The notes: generated by a model from the letters alone, not told the origin. DNA of 64,000 bases from Burkholderiales bacterium (GCA_022841915.1 JALHQN010000007.1:62001-126000), one strand, 5' to 3'. Counted from the first letter of the stretch, positions 51,831 through 63,043 are shown. A program made the numbers and translations.

Positions 51831-53168
51831 TCAGCCGGTCGGCGGCGAGCCGACTCGGCCACGTGCAATTCGTTGCTCCCAGTGCGCGGCTCGCGTCCGT
51901 GCGCTGCGCAGTTCCTCCCGGGTCAAGACACCCTCCTCGAGCAACAGTTCGCCTGCGACCCACACGTGACTGACGTCCTGTCGCCCGGCGGCATAAACCA
52001 GGTGAGAGATCGGATCGTAGCAAGGCATGAGTTCCGGACGATCGAAGTCGACGGCAATCACATCGACCGCCTTGCCAACCTGGAGTGATCCGATGCGGTC
52101 ATCGAGCCCGAGCGCCTTTGCGCCTGCGAGCGTGGCCATCTCGAGCACCTTGGCAGCCGGCATGACGGTCGGATCGTTCGCGACCGTCTTGCCCAGCAGC
52201 GCGGCTTGACGCATTTCCGCGAACATGTCGAGCCGATTGTTGCTGGCAGCGCCGTCGGTGCCCAAACCCACGTTGACGCCCGCCGCGAGCAGCTTGGCGA
52301 TGGGCGCCATGCCGCTGGCGAGCTTGAGATTGGACGACGGGCAGTGGGCGACGTGGCAACCATGAAGAGCCAGGACATCGATCTCGGCCGCGTTCAGGTG
52401 AACTGCGTGCACCGCCAGCAGATTCGGTCCTGCGAGTCCGAGTTCCTGCAAGCGGGCTAGCGGTCGCCGTCCGTGCTCGGACTGGGCCTGAGCGACTTCG
52501 TCGTGCGTTTCGTGCAGGTGGATATGAACGGGCACGTCTAGCTCGTTCGCGTAGGTCGCGACCTGGGCGAGCGCTTTGTCGTTCACCGAGTAGGGGGCGT
52601 GAGGCGCGAAACAGAACGAGAGCAAGGCATGCTCACGCATCGAATCGCGCAACGCCATGCCCTTGGCGAGATAGTCCATCGGATCCGAGGCGTAAGGCGA
52701 GGGGAAATCCACCACGATCATCCCCAGCGCTGCCCGCATCCCCGCGCTCAGGGCGGCGCGGGCAGCGGCCTCGGGGAAGAAATACATATCGTTGAAGAGG
52801 GTGATGCCGCCGCGGATCATTTCGGCGCAAGCCAGGAGGGTGCCATCGTGCACGAATTCGGCCGAGGCTTCCCGCATTTCGACCGGCCAGATGTACTCCT
52901 TGAGCCAGGTCATGAGCGGCAAGTCGTCCGCGAGACCACGTAGCAGCGACATCGCGGCATGGGTATGCAGATTGATCAGACCAGGCAGCACCGCGTGCTG
53001 GTGGAGCTCGAAACGACGGGCAGCAGAATACCTTTGCCGGGCAAGCGCAATGGGCAGTATGGCTTCAATGCGGCCGCCGTGGGTCACCAACGCATGCTGT
53101 TCAAGTACGCCAGCCGGCTCGACCGGAATGATCCAGCGAGCTTCGATTACGCAGTCGACTTCTTTCAA
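51831..53168 (-). CDS. mtaD: TRZ/ATZ-type hydrolase (S-adenosylhomocysteine / 5'-methylthioadenosine deaminase-like)
   Basis: The 445-residue amidohydrolase has metal ligands in GLINLHTHAAM, VHIHLHETHDE, AVHAVHL and GLGTDGAASNN. The AMSLLRGLADDLPLMTWL block is typical of MtaD/SAH deaminases. Removing SAH, the product of UbiG-type methylation, would explain why it precedes ubiG in the operon in many betaproteobacteria. GAGG precedes the ATG. Exact substrate is inferred. Confidence 0.87.
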   Translation of the reverse strand: MKEVDCVIEARWIIPVEPAGVLEQHALVTHGGRIEAILPIALARQRYSAARRFELHQHAVLPGLINLHTHAAMSLLRGLADDLPLMTWLKEYIWPVEMREASAEFVHDGTLLACAEMIRGGITLFNDMYFFPEAAARAALSAGMRAALGMIVVDFPSPYASDPMDYLAKGMALRDSMREHALLSFCFAPHAPYSVNDKALAQVATYANELDVPVHIHLHETHDEVAQAQSEHGRRPLARLQELGLAGPNLLAVHAVHLNAAEIDVLALHGCHVAHCPSSNLKLASGMAPIAKLLAAGVNVGLGTDGAASNNRLDMFAEMRQAALLGKTVANDPTVMPAAKVLEMATLAGAKALGLDDRIGSLQVGKAVDVIAVDFDRPELMPCYDPISHLVYAAGRQDVSHVWVAGELLLEEGVLTREELRSARTRAAHWEQRIARGRVGSPPTG

Positions 53169-53341
53169 CGCTTACCTCGTCAAGCCAGGCGGAGCCAGGG
53201 CAGGGATGGTACATCGTGCGGTGCGCGCATTGTCCGATGTGCCGATCTGGCGCGCGAGCCCGCAGCGAGTAGCGGCTGCATGCGGTAGTCGCGAGCCGGC
53301 GTGATCCGGCACAGCCGGGAACGCTCGCTGCGCTGCAAAAG

Positions 53342-53368
53342 AAAAAGCCCTGCTGAGCAGGGCTTTTT
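53342..53368. terminator. bidirectional intrinsic terminator
   Basis: A5-GCCCTGC-TGA-GCAGGGC-T5: a stem with A and T tracts on both sides, 20 bp past the ompA stop. It ends ompA transcription on the minus strand and could work in either direction. Confidence 0.9.
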
Positions 53369-53388
53369 CCAGCGTACTACCTTGCCTA

Positions 53389-54156
53389 CTAGCTCTTCGG
53401 CTTGGCTTCGGGCTTAGCTTCCGGCTTGGGCTTCGGCTTCGGCGCGGGCTTCTGGCCGACAGCTTCGATGTCCACGCGGCGGTTTGGGGCCAGACACTCG
53501 ATGAGTTGCTTGCGGTTCATCTTGTTGTCGCAGAACTTGGTCACGGGAACCGGGTTCGCAAATCCTTTGCCTTCCCAGAAGATCAACTTCTGGTCGACGC
53601 CCTTGCTGACGACGTAGTCCTTGACCGTGACAGCGCGCGCTTCGGACAGCTTCTTGTTGTAGGCAGCGGAGCCGAGGCGATCGGTGTGGCCGGTGATGAT
53701 CAGTGCGCCGAGCGTGACACCCTTCCAGGCTTTAGTCATCCACTCGTCGATCTCTGCACGTTGGTCATCGCGCATGGTCGACTTGTCGAAGTCGAAGTTC
53801 TGCACAGAAAGCTTCAGCTCGACGTTGACCATCGCCGGCTTCTTGGGCTTCGGCTTGGCTTCGGGCTTGGCTTCGGGCTTGGCTTCGGGCTTGGCCTTCG
53901 GCTTGGCTTCCGGCTTGGCAGCAGGCGCTGCAGCTACTTTCTTCACCAGATCAGGATCACACTGAGCCACGGCACGGGCAGGCGTCCAATCGGAGGTGCG
54001 CACGCACAGACCGGTGGTTGAACTGGTCACGACATTGCCGGTGATCGCATCGACCAGGTAGCCTTGATTCTTGCTGTCCGCTGCGAGGGCCGCACCGGGC
54101 ATCAATGCAGCTGCCACGACCAGTCCTATGAGCGCCCTTCGATTTATAGCTTGCAT
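53389..54156 (-). CDS. ompA: OmpA family outer-membrane/peptidoglycan-binding protein
   Basis: The 255-residue protein has a signal peptide (LIGLVVAAALMPGAALA), a short mature N-terminus, a PEAKPKAK repeat linker (about 78-105), and a C-terminal OmpA peptidoglycan-binding domain (ITGHTDRLGSAAYNKKLSEARA; NRRVDIEAVG). It lacks the eight-strand barrel of E. coli OmpA. A second PKPEAKPEAKPKS tail ends it. The ribosome binding site AAGGAGG is strong, consistent with high expression, and a strong terminator follows. Confidence 0.92.
   Translation of the reverse strand: MQAINRRALIGLVVAAALMPGAALAADSKNQGYLVDAITGNVVTSSTTGLCVRTSDWTPARAVAQCDPDLVKKVAAAPAAKPEAKPKAKPEAKPEAKPEAKPKPKKPAMVNVELKLSVQNFDFDKSTMRDDQRAEIDEWMTKAWKGVTLGALIITGHTDRLGSAAYNKKLSEARAVTVKDYVVSKGVDQKLIFWEGKGFANPVPVTKFCDNKMNRKQLIECLAPNRRVDIEAVGQKPAPKPKPKPEAKPEAKPKS
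53836..53925. repeat. in-frame degenerate repeats coding PEAKPKAK linker of ompA
   Basis: Units of about 12 bp (GGCTTCGGGCTT and variants) are repeated in tandem. They code the Pro/Lys/Ala/Glu linker and may vary in number between strains. Confidence 0.75.
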
Positions 54157-54742
54157 ACTTTAATTCCTCCTTGATTAACGGAAGCTCCCCAAGGCCGGTC
54201 CAGATCAGCGATCAACGTCCGGCGACACCCAAATAATTCACGGATCATATCGAGCTTTTTCTAACGCGTAAATAGCGCAGAAGAAAGAATATTTCGTTTC
54301 TCCCACACGTTCGGACAGCCATCCGGAATGCGATGCGTCCTTGTAAGCAATCGACCCAATTCGCAACGCACCCATCGATCGAACAAGAGAGCGTTGCGAA
54401 TTGCGACTGTCATCCACATGGTGCGCCGCCGAACTTAACGGCAACGCGCCTGTTTTCTAAAAAACATCCTCATCAATGCGGCAGACTTGCACAACACGGG
54501 CCCGCTCGAACGAAGCCGCCATTTAGCGATCGCGTCCGCCCCAACCATTGCCGAGCAGTCGAGTCGATCCTAGCACGAATGAGGCGCTTTGCTGCTTGGC
54601 GGCAAGGCATGACAGGGTGGGGAGGCCGTAAGGCGTTGCATCGTTGCCACACTTCGATCGCGCCAGACGATGGCGGGGGATTGATCGCCGGCACATGGTA
54701 AACTCGACCGGTTTTACCAGGTACCGACCGAAGCCGCCCCCC
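54157..54742. other. 586-bp divergent region between ompA and gyrA
   Basis: No supported gene. It contains both promoters and the 13-bp inverted repeat listed at 54357-54403. The part next to ompA is AT-rich (54235-54300), as expected for a strong promoter. Confidence 0.6.
54357..54403. repeat. 13-bp perfect inverted repeat in ompA-gyrA spacer
   Basis: CAATTCGCAACGC and GCGTTGCGAATTG are separated by 21 bp. No T-run follows on either strand. It lies about 200 bp upstream of ompA and 340 bp upstream of gyrA. It could be a paired operator, a short RNA hairpin or a remnant of a mobile unit. Confidence 0.6.
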
Positions 54743-57355
54743 ATGGAACAAATCGCTCGCGAAACTTTGCCCATCAGCCTCGAAGAGGAGATGCGGCGCT
54801 CATATCTCGATTACGCGATGAGCGTGATCGTCGGCCGCGCATTGCCCGATGTTCGCGACGGATTGAAGCCCGTGCACCGTCGCATTCTTTTTGCAATGCA
54901 CGAATCCAATACGGTCTGGAACCGTCCTTACGTGAAGTGTGCTCGCGTCGTCGGGGATGTTCTGGGTAAATACCACCCGCACGGAGACTCTGCGACGTAC
55001 GAAGCGCTGGTGCGCATGGCGCAGGATTTCTCCATGCGCTATCCGCTGATCGACGGCCAAGGCAACTTCGGCTCGGTCGACGGCGATTCGGCGGCTGCTT
55101 ACCGGTATACGGAGTGTCGCCTCAAGCGGATCGCGGCCGAGACCCTGGAAGATATCGACAAAGAAACCGTCGATTTCATGCCCAATTACGACGGTAAGGA
55201 ACTCGAACCCGTCGTCCTGCCCTCCAAGTTGCCCAATCTTCTGATCAACGGCTCGTCGGGCATCGCGGTGGGGATGGCCACCAATATCCCGCCGCACAAT
55301 CTCACCGAAGTGGTGGACGGTTGTCTCGCGCTGTTGGCGCAGCCGCAGATGGAAATCGAGGAGTTGCTCGAGATCATCAAGGGGCCGGATTTTCCGACTC
55401 GCGGCATCATCTACGGCGCCGGCGGCATCGCCGAGGCTTATCGCACCGGGCGCGGGCGCATCATCATGCGCGCCCGCACGCATTTCGAAGACATGGACAA
55501 GGGCTCGCGCCAGGCCATCATCATCGATGAGCTGCCCTATCAGGTGAACAAGGCCGCACTGCTGTCCAAGATCGGCGACATGGTGCGCGAGAAGCGCCTC
55601 GAGGGCATCTCGGAGATCCGCGACGAGTCCGACAAATCCGGCATGCGCGGCGTGATCGAACTGAAGCGCGGCGAAATCGCCGAAGTGATCCTGAACAATC
55701 TGTTCAAGGACACCCAGATGCAGGACAGCTTCGGGGTCAACATGGTGGCCTTGGTCGACGGCCAGCCCCGCTTGTTGAACCTCAGGCAGATGCTGGATGA
55801 ATTCCTTCGACATCGGCGCGAGGTGGTCACGCGGCGCACGGTATTCGAATTGCGCAAGGCGCGCGAGCGTGGCCACATCCTCGAGGGATTGGCGGTTGCG
55901 CTCTCCAATGTCGACGAGATCATCGCGCTGATCAAGGCGTCGCCGTCGCCTGCAGAGGCGCGGCAAGCCTTGATGGCGCGGATTTGGAATTCGGCGCTGG
56001 TCACCGAGATGTTGGTCCGTGTCGACATCCAGGCCTCCCGCCCCGACGGGCTCGATCCCGCGTATGGCATGAGCGCGCAGGGTTATCGGCTCTCCGAAGC
56101 CCAGGCACAGCGCATTCTCGAGATGCAGTTGCAGCGTCTCACCGGGCTCGAGCAGGACAAGATCGTCGAGGAATACAAAGAGGTGATGGCGCGCATCGCC
56201 GATCTGCTCGATATCCTCGCGCGTCCCGAGCGCATCACGCAGATCATCAGCGACGAACTGATCGCCCTCAGGGAGCAGTTCGGCGACGAGCGCCGCAGCG
56301 AGATCGTATTCAACGCCGAGGACCTCACGCTCGAGGATTTGATCGCGCCGGCGGATCTGGTCGTCACGCTCTCGCACTCGGGCTACATGAAATCCCAGCC
56401 CGTGGCCGACTACCGCGCGCAGCGGCGAGGCGGGCGGGGCAAGCAGGCAGCCTCGACCAAGGAAGACGATTTCATCGACAACCTGTTCGTCGCCAATACG
56501 CACGACACGATCCTGTGCTTCTCCGACCGCGGTCGGGTCTACTGGCTGAAGGTCTATCAGGTGCCGCAGGGCAGCCGGACGAGTCGAGGCAAGCCCATCA
56601 ACAACCTGTTCCCGCTGGAAGAAGGCGAGAAGATCACGGCCATTCTGCCGGTGAAGCAGTTCGACGACGATCATTACGTCTTCATGGCGACGGCGCAGGG
56701 GACGGTGAAGAAAACGGCGCTGTCCGCATTTTCCCGGCCGATGCAGCGAGGCATCATCGCGGTCGATCTCGGGCCGGGCGATTACCTCATCGGTGTCGCG
56801 CTCACCGACAGCACGCACGACGTGATGCTGTTCTCGGATGCCGGCAAGGCGGTACGTTTCTCCGAGGACGAAGTTCGGCCGATGGGGCGCAATGCGGCCG
56901 GCGTGCGCGGCATGCGCCTGCTGGAAGGGCAGCGTGTGATCGCCCTGCTGGCCGCTGCCGACGAATCGCTTTCCGTGCTGACCGCCACCGAGAACGGGTT
57001 CGGCAAGCGGACATCGATGAGCGAGTATCCCCGGCACGGTCGAGGGATCCAAGGCGTCATTGCCATCGAAACCAGCTCGCGCAATGGTCCTTTGGTGGCG
57101 GCCCGTCTGGTGTCGGAGCGCGACGAGGTGGTCTTGATCACCAATGGCGGCATCCTGATCCGCACGCGTGTGAACGAGATTCGCGAAATGGGTCGAAATA
57201 CGCAAGGGGTCACGCTGATTCAGTTGGACGAGGGCGAGAAGCTCGCCGGGCTGGAGAAATTGCTGGAAGCCGAGGACGTCGACGCCAAAGACGACTTGGG
57301 CGAGGACGCCGAGCAAGATCAGTCGGGGGAGGATCCCGAGGGCGAATCGGCATGA
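54743..57355 (+). CDS. gyrA: DNA gyrase subunit A
   Basis: The 870-residue type II topoisomerase subunit begins [20 protein letters not shown]. The quinolone-determining region reads [17 protein letters not shown] with S83 and E87 (E. coli numbering coincides here), the catalytic Tyr lies in AAYRYTECR, and the GyrA box QRRGGRGK starts the C-terminal DNA-wrapping beta-pinwheel. An acidic tail ends it. The frame is open upstream to 54644, but the family start is at 54743. It heads the serC-aroA region. Confidence 0.97.
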   Translation: MEQIARETLPISLEEEMRRSYLDYAMSVIVGRALPDVRDGLKPVHRRILFAMHESNTVWNRPYVKCARVVGDVLGKYHPHGDSATYEALVRMAQDFSMRYPLIDGQGNFGSVDGDSAAAYRYTECRLKRIAAETLEDIDKETVDFMPNYDGKELEPVVLPSKLPNLLINGSSGIAVGMATNIPPHNLTEVVDGCLALLAQPQMEIEELLEIIKGPDFPTRGIIYGAGGIAEAYRTGRGRIIMRARTHFEDMDKGSRQAIIIDELPYQVNKAALLSKIGDMVREKRLEGISEIRDESDKSGMRGVIELKRGEIAEVILNNLFKDTQMQDSFGVNMVALVDGQPRLLNLRQMLDEFLRHRREVVTRRTVFELRKARERGHILEGLAVALSNVDEIIALIKASPSPAEARQALMARIWNSALVTEMLVRVDIQASRPDGLDPAYGMSAQGYRLSEAQAQRILEMQLQRLTGLEQDKIVEEYKEVMARIADLLDILARPERITQIISDELIALREQFGDERRSEIVFNAEDLTLEDLIAPADLVVTLSHSGYMKSQPVADYRAQRRGGRGKQAASTKEDDFIDNLFVANTHDTILCFSDRGRVYWLKVYQVPQGSRTSRGKPINNLFPLEEGEKITAILPVKQFDDDHYVFMATAQGTVKKTALSAFSRPMQRGIIAVDLGPGDYLIGVALTDSTHDVMLFSDAGKAVRFSEDEVRPMGRNAAGVRGMRLLEGQRVIALLAAADESLSVLTATENGFGKRTSMSEYPRHGRGIQGVIAIETSSRNGPLVAARLVSERDEVVLITNGGILIRTRVNEIREMGRNTQGVTLIQLDEGEKLAGLEKLLEAEDVDAKDDLGEDAEQDQSGEDPEGESA

Positions 57356-57551
57356 ACCCGAGGCCTCTTGCGTCGATCAGACGGCTCAGGGCGTGCTCGA
57401 TGCGGGTCTGCGGGATCGTGCTGCGCATGGGTGGCGGGTTGTCGACGTGTCACAAGCTTGGTTCAATGCAAAGCAAGGGCATCGCAGATCGATGTCCGTC
57501 CTGCTGACCTCGACTCTAGGCATTCCCATTTTCCGTAGGAACCAGAAAGCC

Positions 57552-58634
57552 ATGGCACGCATATTCAATTTCAGTGCAGGGCCGGCCGTGATGCCGGAAG
57601 AAGTCCTTGGGCAAGCGAGCGCCGAGCTGCTCGACTGGCACGGGGCCGGGATGTCGGTGATGGAGATGAGTCACCGCAGCAAGGAGTTCATCGGAATCGC
57701 GGCCAGTGCGGAGGCGGATTTGCGCACGCTGCTCGGCATTCCCCAGAACTACAAGGTGCTCTTCATGCAGGGCGGGGCCCAGGCTCAGTTCGCCCTCATT
57801 CCCATGAACCTGCTCGGAACGGCCACGACTGCGGATTATGTCGATACCGGGCAATGGTCGAAGAAGGCCGTGCAGGAGGCGAAGCGCTATTGCACGCCCT
57901 CGATTGCCGCCTCGTCCGAGGCCGATCGCTATACCTGTATTCCGGCGCGTTCGCAGTGGCGCCTGGATCCCGGTGCGGCCTATGTGCATTACACCAGCAA
58001 CGAAACGATCGGCGGCGTGGAGTTCCAGTGGACGCCGGATACCGGTTCGGTGCCGCTGGTCTGCGACATGTCGTCCAATATCCTTTCCCGTCCGGTGGAC
58101 GTCTCGCGCTTCGGTCTGATCTATGCGGGAGCGCAGAAGAACATCGGTCCCGCGGGCTTGACGCTGGTGATCGTGCGCGATGATCTGCTCGGACGCGCCC
58201 TGCCCATCACGCCCGGCGTGTTCGACTACAAGGCGCAGGCCGAGGCGGATTCGATGTTGAACACGCCGCCGACCTTCGCGATCTACCTCGCGGGGCTGAC
58301 GTTCAAGTGGCTGCTGGCCCAAGGCGGGTTGCCCGAGGTGGAGAAGCGCAACATCGAGAAATCCTCGCTGCTCTACGAACTGCTCGATCGGACAGAGTTC
58401 TATCGCTGCCCGGTGCCCAAGGCCGACCGCTCCCGCATGAACATCGCCTTTACCCTGCGCGACGCCAAGCTCGATGAGCCTTTCCTCAAGGAGGCGAGGA
58501 GCCAGGGGCTGTCGGAGCTCAAGGGGCATCGTTCCGTCGGCGGCATGCGGGCGTCGATCTACAACGCCATGCCGCTTGCGGGCGTCAAGGCCCTGGTCGA
58601 TTTCATGCAAGATTTCGAGCAGCGCCATGGTTGA
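57552..58634 (+). CDS. serC: phosphoserine aminotransferase
   Basis: The 360-residue PLP enzyme makes phosphoserine (and 4-phosphohydroxythreonine for vitamin B6). It starts [19 protein letters not shown] and holds [10 protein letters not shown], the PLP Lys in [12 protein letters not shown], and the C-terminal [14 protein letters not shown]. Overlap of 8 bp joins it to serA. Confidence 0.97.
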   Translation: MARIFNFSAGPAVMPEEVLGQASAELLDWHGAGMSVMEMSHRSKEFIGIAASAEADLRTLLGIPQNYKVLFMQGGAQAQFALIPMNLLGTATTADYVDTGQWSKKAVQEAKRYCTPSIAASSEADRYTCIPARSQWRLDPGAAYVHYTSNETIGGVEFQWTPDTGSVPLVCDMSSNILSRPVDVSRFGLIYAGAQKNIGPAGLTLVIVRDDLLGRALPITPGVFDYKAQAEADSMLNTPPTFAIYLAGLTFKWLLAQGGLPEVEKRNIEKSSLLYELLDRTEFYRCPVPKADRSRMNIAFTLRDAKLDEPFLKEARSQGLSELKGHRSVGGMRASIYNAMPLAGVKALVDFMQDFEQRHG

Positions 58635-59817
58635 TCCGATTCGAATCCTCACGTTGAACAATATCGCTGCCGTCGGTCTCAAGCGCTTCACCGGCGGCAA
58701 TTACGAAATCGGCAGCCATGTGCCCGAACCTGCGGCGATTCTCGTCCGTTCCCACGATATGCATTCAATGGAGATTCCCGCTTCGGTGAGGGCGATCGGA
58801 CGAGCAGGGGCTGGCACGAACAATATCCCGGTTGCGAAGATGAGCGAACGCGGCGTGCCGGTTTTCAATGCGCCCGGCGCGAACGCCAACGCCGTCAAGG
58901 AATTGGTGCTCGCCGGGATATTGCTGGCGGCGCGTAATCTCGTTCCCGCCGTTCGGTTCGTCGACTCCCTCACGGGTGACGACAAGAGCATCGACAAGCA
59001 GGTCGAAGACGGCAAGAAGCATTTCGCCGGCACCGAGCTGCCGGGGCGCACCCTCGGGATCATCGGCTTGGGCAAGATCGGCAGCCTGGTGGCCGATGCG
59101 GCGATCCGGCTCGGCATGAACGTGATGGGTTACGACCCCGAGATCACGGTCGATGCGGCATGGAGCCTGCCCTCGAACGTTCGCAAGGCGCATTCGATCG
59201 AAGAGGTGCTCAAGGCCTCCGAATACGTCAGCGTGCACGTTCCGCTGCTGCCGGCGACGCGCAACCTGATCAACGCGGAGCGGCTCGCCCTCATGAAGAG
59301 CGGCGGCGTCTTGCTCAACTTCTCGCGCGACGGCATCTGCGATACCGACGCAGTGCTTGCCGCGCTCGATGCGAAGCGCTTGCGTTGGTATGTCTGCGAT
59401 TTTCCGTCCGAGAGACTGCAGGGGCAGCCGCACGTCATCGCCTTGCCCCATCTCGGCGCGTCGACCCGCGAGGCGGAAGACAACTGTGCCGTGATGGTGG
59501 CTCATCAGGTGCGGGATTATCTCGAGAACGGCCATATCCAGAACGCGGTCAACTTCCCGGACGTAGTGATGGGGCGGGAGTCTCCCTATCGCGTCGGGAT
59601 CGCCAACGCGAACGTGCCCAACATGCTCGGCCAGATATCGACAGCGATGGCGGATGCGGGGTTGAACATCCACAACATGCTCAACAAGTCCCGCGGAGAA
59701 ATGGCCTATACGTTGGTCGACGTGGACAGCGCAGTGCCTGCGAGCGTCATCGAGAGCCTGGGGCGTATCCGGGGCGTGCTCATGGTACGCTATCTGCCGA
59801 CCGAGTCCGCCGTCTGA
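58627..59817 (+). CDS. serA: D-3-phosphoglycerate dehydrogenase with C-terminal ACT domain
   Basis: The 396-residue enzyme catalyses the first step of serine synthesis. The NAD-binding loop is [14 protein letters not shown], the catalytic Arg lies in [11 protein letters not shown], and the His in [16 protein letters not shown]-terminal ACT domain (about 320-396) likely senses serine. It overlaps serC, so the first two serine-pathway steps are coupled. Confidence 0.93.
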   Translation: MVDPIRILTLNNIAAVGLKRFTGGNYEIGSHVPEPAAILVRSHDMHSMEIPASVRAIGRAGAGTNNIPVAKMSERGVPVFNAPGANANAVKELVLAGILLAARNLVPAVRFVDSLTGDDKSIDKQVEDGKKHFAGTELPGRTLGIIGLGKIGSLVADAAIRLGMNVMGYDPEITVDAAWSLPSNVRKAHSIEEVLKASEYVSVHVPLLPATRNLINAERLALMKSGGVLLNFSRDGICDTDAVLAALDAKRLRWYVCDFPSERLQGQPHVIALPHLGASTREAEDNCAVMVAHQVRDYLENGHIQNAVNFPDVVMGRESPYRVGIANANVPNMLGQISTAMADAGLNIHNMLNKSRGEMAYTLVDVDSAVPASVIESLGRIRGVLMVRYLPTESAV

Positions 59818-59860
59818 GCGTCGAGCGCGGCGACCCACCACCCACACACTTCGGCGAGCG

Positions 59861-60928
59861 ATGAGCGATCCGCTTAAGGCTATAAGAGATCAAATCGACG
59901 GCGTGGACGCACGCTTGGTTGCGCTGCTCAACGAGCGCGCCAAGCTGTGTCAACAAGTCGGTCACATCAAGCAGGTCGCGGCGGTATACCGGCCCGAGCG
60001 CGAGGCGCAGGTGCTGCGTCGCGTGCGAGAAATCAATCAGGGGCCGTTGCCGGCCGAAGCCCTTACGCGGTTGTACGTGGAATTGATGTCCGCGTGTCGG
60101 GGGCTCGAAGCGGAGATGTCTGTCGCCTATCTCGGCCCGCCCGGCACCTTCAGTGAAGAGGCAGTGATCAAGCATTTCGGCGGCGCGATCACGGGCCTGC
60201 CGTGCAACTCCATCGACGATACGTTTCAGAGCGTGGAATCCGGCGCGGCCACCTACGGCGTGGTGCCGATCGAGAATTCGACCGAAGGCGCCGTCGGACG
60301 CACCAACGATCTGCTGTTTCTCAAGCCGGTGTCGATCTGCGGCGAAGTCATGCTGCCCGTGCACCAGTGCCTGATGAACCGCAGCGGCAAGGCCGACGGC
60401 TTCAGCAAGATCTACTCGCATTCGCAAAGTCTGGCCCAGTGCCGGGGCTGGCTCAACGCCCACTACCAGCGCGTCGAGCGCGTCGCGGTGGTTAGCAATG
60501 CCGAGGCCGCGCGACTGGCGTCCCTCGACGACAATGCGGCGGCTGTCGCGGGACGCTTGGCGGCTCAGCGGTACGACCTGCAGATCGTCGCGCCGAATAT
60601 CGAGGACGAACAGCGGAACATCACGCGCTTCGTGGTGATCGGCGCCAACGGCGCGGGTCCGACCGGGCGCGACCGCACCTCGCTCGTCATGGCGACACGC
60701 AATCGTCCGGGCGCAGTGCACGAATTGCTGATGCCGCTGGCCAAGCATCATGTGAGCATGAGCCGGCTCGAGTCCCGACCGGCCCGCTCAGGGCTCTGGG
60801 AGTATCTGTTTTTCGTCGACATCGAAGGTCACGAGCGCGACGCGAACGTCGCCGAGGCGTTGGCTGAGATGCGCGACAAGGCGACCTTCGTCAAGGTGCT
60901 CGGTTCGTATCCCACAGCACCCGAGTAA
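59861..60928 (+). CDS. pheA: bifunctional chorismate mutase / prephenate dehydratase (P-protein)
   Basis: The 355-residue protein has an N-terminal chorismate mutase (IRDQIDGVDARLVALLNERA), a prephenate dehydratase (AYLGPPGTFSEEA; PIENSTEGAVGRTNDLL) and a C-terminal ACT domain (NRPGAVHELLMPLAKHHVSMSRLESRP with the phenylalanine-binding ESRP). It makes phenylpyruvate and is feedback-inhibited in relatives. It follows serA by 43 bp. Confidence 0.96.
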   Translation: MSDPLKAIRDQIDGVDARLVALLNERAKLCQQVGHIKQVAAVYRPEREAQVLRRVREINQGPLPAEALTRLYVELMSACRGLEAEMSVAYLGPPGTFSEEAVIKHFGGAITGLPCNSIDDTFQSVESGAATYGVVPIENSTEGAVGRTNDLLFLKPVSICGEVMLPVHQCLMNRSGKADGFSKIYSHSQSLAQCRGWLNAHYQRVERVAVVSNAEAARLASLDDNAAAVAGRLAAQRYDLQIVAPNIEDEQRNITRFVVIGANGAGPTGRDRTSLVMATRNRPGAVHELLMPLAKHHVSMSRLESRPARSGLWEYLFFVDIEGHERDANVAEALAEMRDKATFVKVLGSYPTAPE

Positions 60929-60995
60929 CTGCAGGCGCGACGACACGGTCGTATCGAATCGATAGGCAGCTCGCGGGGAGAGCCCCGCATTCCAC

Positions 60996-62108
60996 ATGGT
61001 GAAGCTCATGGATCTGTGCGATTACGCCCCCGTTTACATTCGTTCCATCGCGCCTTATCAGCCCGGGAAGCCCATTTCGGAGCTTGCGCGCGAACTCGGC
61101 TTGAATGAAGCGGACATCGTCAAGCTCGCCTCCAACGAGAACCCGCTTGGCATCAGCCCTAAAGCGGCTGCCGCCATCCCAGCCGCGATCGGCGAACTCG
61201 CTCGCTACCCCGATGGCAGCGGTTACGAACTGAAGCAGGCCCTGGGTTCCAAGCTCGGCGTCACGGCCTCGAGCATCGTGTTGGGCAACGGATCGAACGA
61301 TGTCCTGGAGATGGCTGCGCGCGCTTTTCTGGCGCCTGGCCTCAAGGCGGTCTATGCCCAGCATGCATTCGCGGTCTATCCGCTCGCGACCCAGGCATGC
61401 GGTGCGATCGGCGTGGAGGTTCCGGCGCGTGACTACGGGCATGACCTCGCCGGCATGCTGCGAGCGATCGATCAGGACACCCGCGTGGTGTTCATCGCCA
61501 ATCCGAACAATCCGACGGGCACCTTCGTCGCACCCGGCGAGATGCACGCTTTTCTGCGCCAAGTGCCGGCCGGCGTACTCGTCGTCCTCGATGAGGCGTA
61601 TCAGGAGTATCTGCCGGCCGAGTTGCGTGCCGACAGCGTGGCGTGGCTGAGCGAGTTTCCGAACCTCGTCATCACGCGCACGTTCTCGAAGATCTATGGC
61701 CTCGCCGGTTTGCGACTCGGCTACGCTTTGGCCCATGAGCGTGTGGCCGATCTTATGAATCGCGTACGCCAGCCTTTCAACGCGAACAGCATCGCTTTGG
61801 TCGCAGCCGTTGCTGCGCTGAACGACGAGGCGTTCATTCAGCGCAGCCGGGATGTGAACTTCGAGGGGATGGCCTACCTTACGGAGGGATTCAAGCGGCT
61901 CGAACTGACATACATCCCGTCGCAAGGAAATTTCATCTCCGTTCGGGTCGGCGACGGCGCGGAGGTGTTCCGCCGCCTTCTCAAGCGCGGTGTGATCGTG
62001 CGGCCGATCGCCGGTTACGGCCTGCCGCAGCATCTGCGCGTGACCATCGGCATGCCGACGGAAAACGAGCGTCTGCTGCGGGCGCTGGAGGATTCTCTCC
62101 ATGAATAG
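60996..62108 (+). CDS. hisC: histidinol-phosphate aminotransferase
   Basis: The 370-residue class-I PLP aminotransferase has LASNENPLG, GNGSNDVLE, NPNNPTGT and the PLP Lys in TFSKIYGLAGLRLGYA. In this operon position it also serves aromatic amino acid transamination in many bacteria. An ATG at 61008 is an alternative start; a small GCGGGG-AGAG-CCCCGC hairpin (60973-60988) lies just upstream. Its stop overlaps tyrA by 8 bp. Confidence 0.93.
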   Translation: MVKLMDLCDYAPVYIRSIAPYQPGKPISELARELGLNEADIVKLASNENPLGISPKAAAAIPAAIGELARYPDGSGYELKQALGSKLGVTASSIVLGNGSNDVLEMAARAFLAPGLKAVYAQHAFAVYPLATQACGAIGVEVPARDYGHDLAGMLRAIDQDTRVVFIANPNNPTGTFVAPGEMHAFLRQVPAGVLVVLDEAYQEYLPAELRADSVAWLSEFPNLVITRTFSKIYGLAGLRLGYALAHERVADLMNRVRQPFNANSIALVAAVAALNDEAFIQRSRDVNFEGMAYLTEGFKRLELTYIPSQGNFISVRVGDGAEVFRRLLKRGVIVRPIAGYGLPQHLRVTIGMPTENERLLRALEDSLHE

Positions 62109-63006
62109 CGTTCAGCCTGCTTCGCCCGTGAACGGTACGCCGCTGATCGGAAAGCTCGCGGTGTATGGTGTCGGTCTCATCGGCGGCTCCTTCGCGCTCG
62201 CGCTGAAGGCGGCGGGTGCGGTCTCCCAAGTCGTCGGCGTGGGGCGTAGCCGCGCCAATCTGGATGCGGCCATTGCGGCCGGGGTGATCGATGCTGTGGC
62301 TGTCGATGATGAACACGCAGTCGCCGACGCCGATTTGGTTTTGCTCGCGATGCCGGTCGGTCAGATGGGCGAAGTGATGGCGCGGATCGCGCCTCACCTG
62401 GGCAAGAGCACGGTCGTCAGCGATGCCGGCAGCACCAAGCGCGACGTGGTGGAACTCGCGCGTCGACATCTCTCTGCCTCGCTGTCGCGCTTCGTCCCGG
62501 CACACCCGATCGCAGGGGCCGAGCGCAGCGGGGCCACCGCCGCACGCGCAGACTTGTTCCGCGGACGCCATCTTCTGATCACACCGCAAGCCGAATGCGA
62601 GCCTCGCGCCTTGTCTCTGGTCCGGGCTGCCTGGGAGCTCTGCGGGATGCGGGTGAGCACCATGGATGCGGAGACGCATGACCGGGTGCTCGCTTCGGTA
62701 AGCCATCTGCCGCATGTTCTGTCCTACGCTCTGGTGCATGAATTGGCTGGGCGTGCGAACGGCGAACAACTCTTCTCGCTCGCAGCGGGCGGGTTTCGCG
62801 ACTTCACCCGCATCGCTGGCAGCTCGCCCGAAATGTGGCGGGATATCTGCTTGTCGAACCGCGATGTGATCGTGGACGAACTCAATCGATACCGTGCCGA
62901 ACTCGCTCGCATCGAGGCCTTACTGAACGCCGGCGACGGCGAGGGCCTGGAGCGCGTGTTTGCGCAGGCACGGGATGCGCGCAACCGCTGGCTCAGCATT
63001 CGCTGA
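62101..63006 (+). CDS. tyrA: prephenate dehydrogenase
   Basis: The 301-residue enzyme oxidatively decarboxylates prephenate to hydroxyphenylpyruvate for tyrosine. The NAD motif [14 protein letters not shown], then [12 protein letters not shown], the substrate-binding [16 protein letters not shown] and [11 protein letters not shown] are conserved. No ACT domain is present. It overlaps hisC by 8 bp. Confidence 0.95.
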   Translation: MNSVQPASPVNGTPLIGKLAVYGVGLIGGSFALALKAAGAVSQVVGVGRSRANLDAAIAAGVIDAVAVDDEHAVADADLVLLAMPVGQMGEVMARIAPHLGKSTVVSDAGSTKRDVVELARRHLSASLSRFVPAHPIAGAERSGATAARADLFRGRHLLITPQAECEPRALSLVRAAWELCGMRVSTMDAETHDRVLASVSHLPHVLSYALVHELAGRANGEQLFSLAAGGFRDFTRIAGSSPEMWRDICLSNRDVIVDELNRYRAELARIEALLNAGDGEGLERVFAQARDARNRWLSIR

Positions 63007-63043
63007 TCCGGCCGACCTTTCTGTCTTGCTTGGACGGCGAACG

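Noticed and set aside
53836-53925. possible CRISPR-like or satellite repeat
   Set aside because: The repeats are in frame inside ompA and code a Pro/Lys/Ala linker; there are no spacers.
54800-57316. 838-codon open frame antisense to gyrA
   Set aside because: It is the mirror of a highly conserved gene in GC-rich DNA; its translation is low-complexity with no domain, and gyrA explains the sequence.
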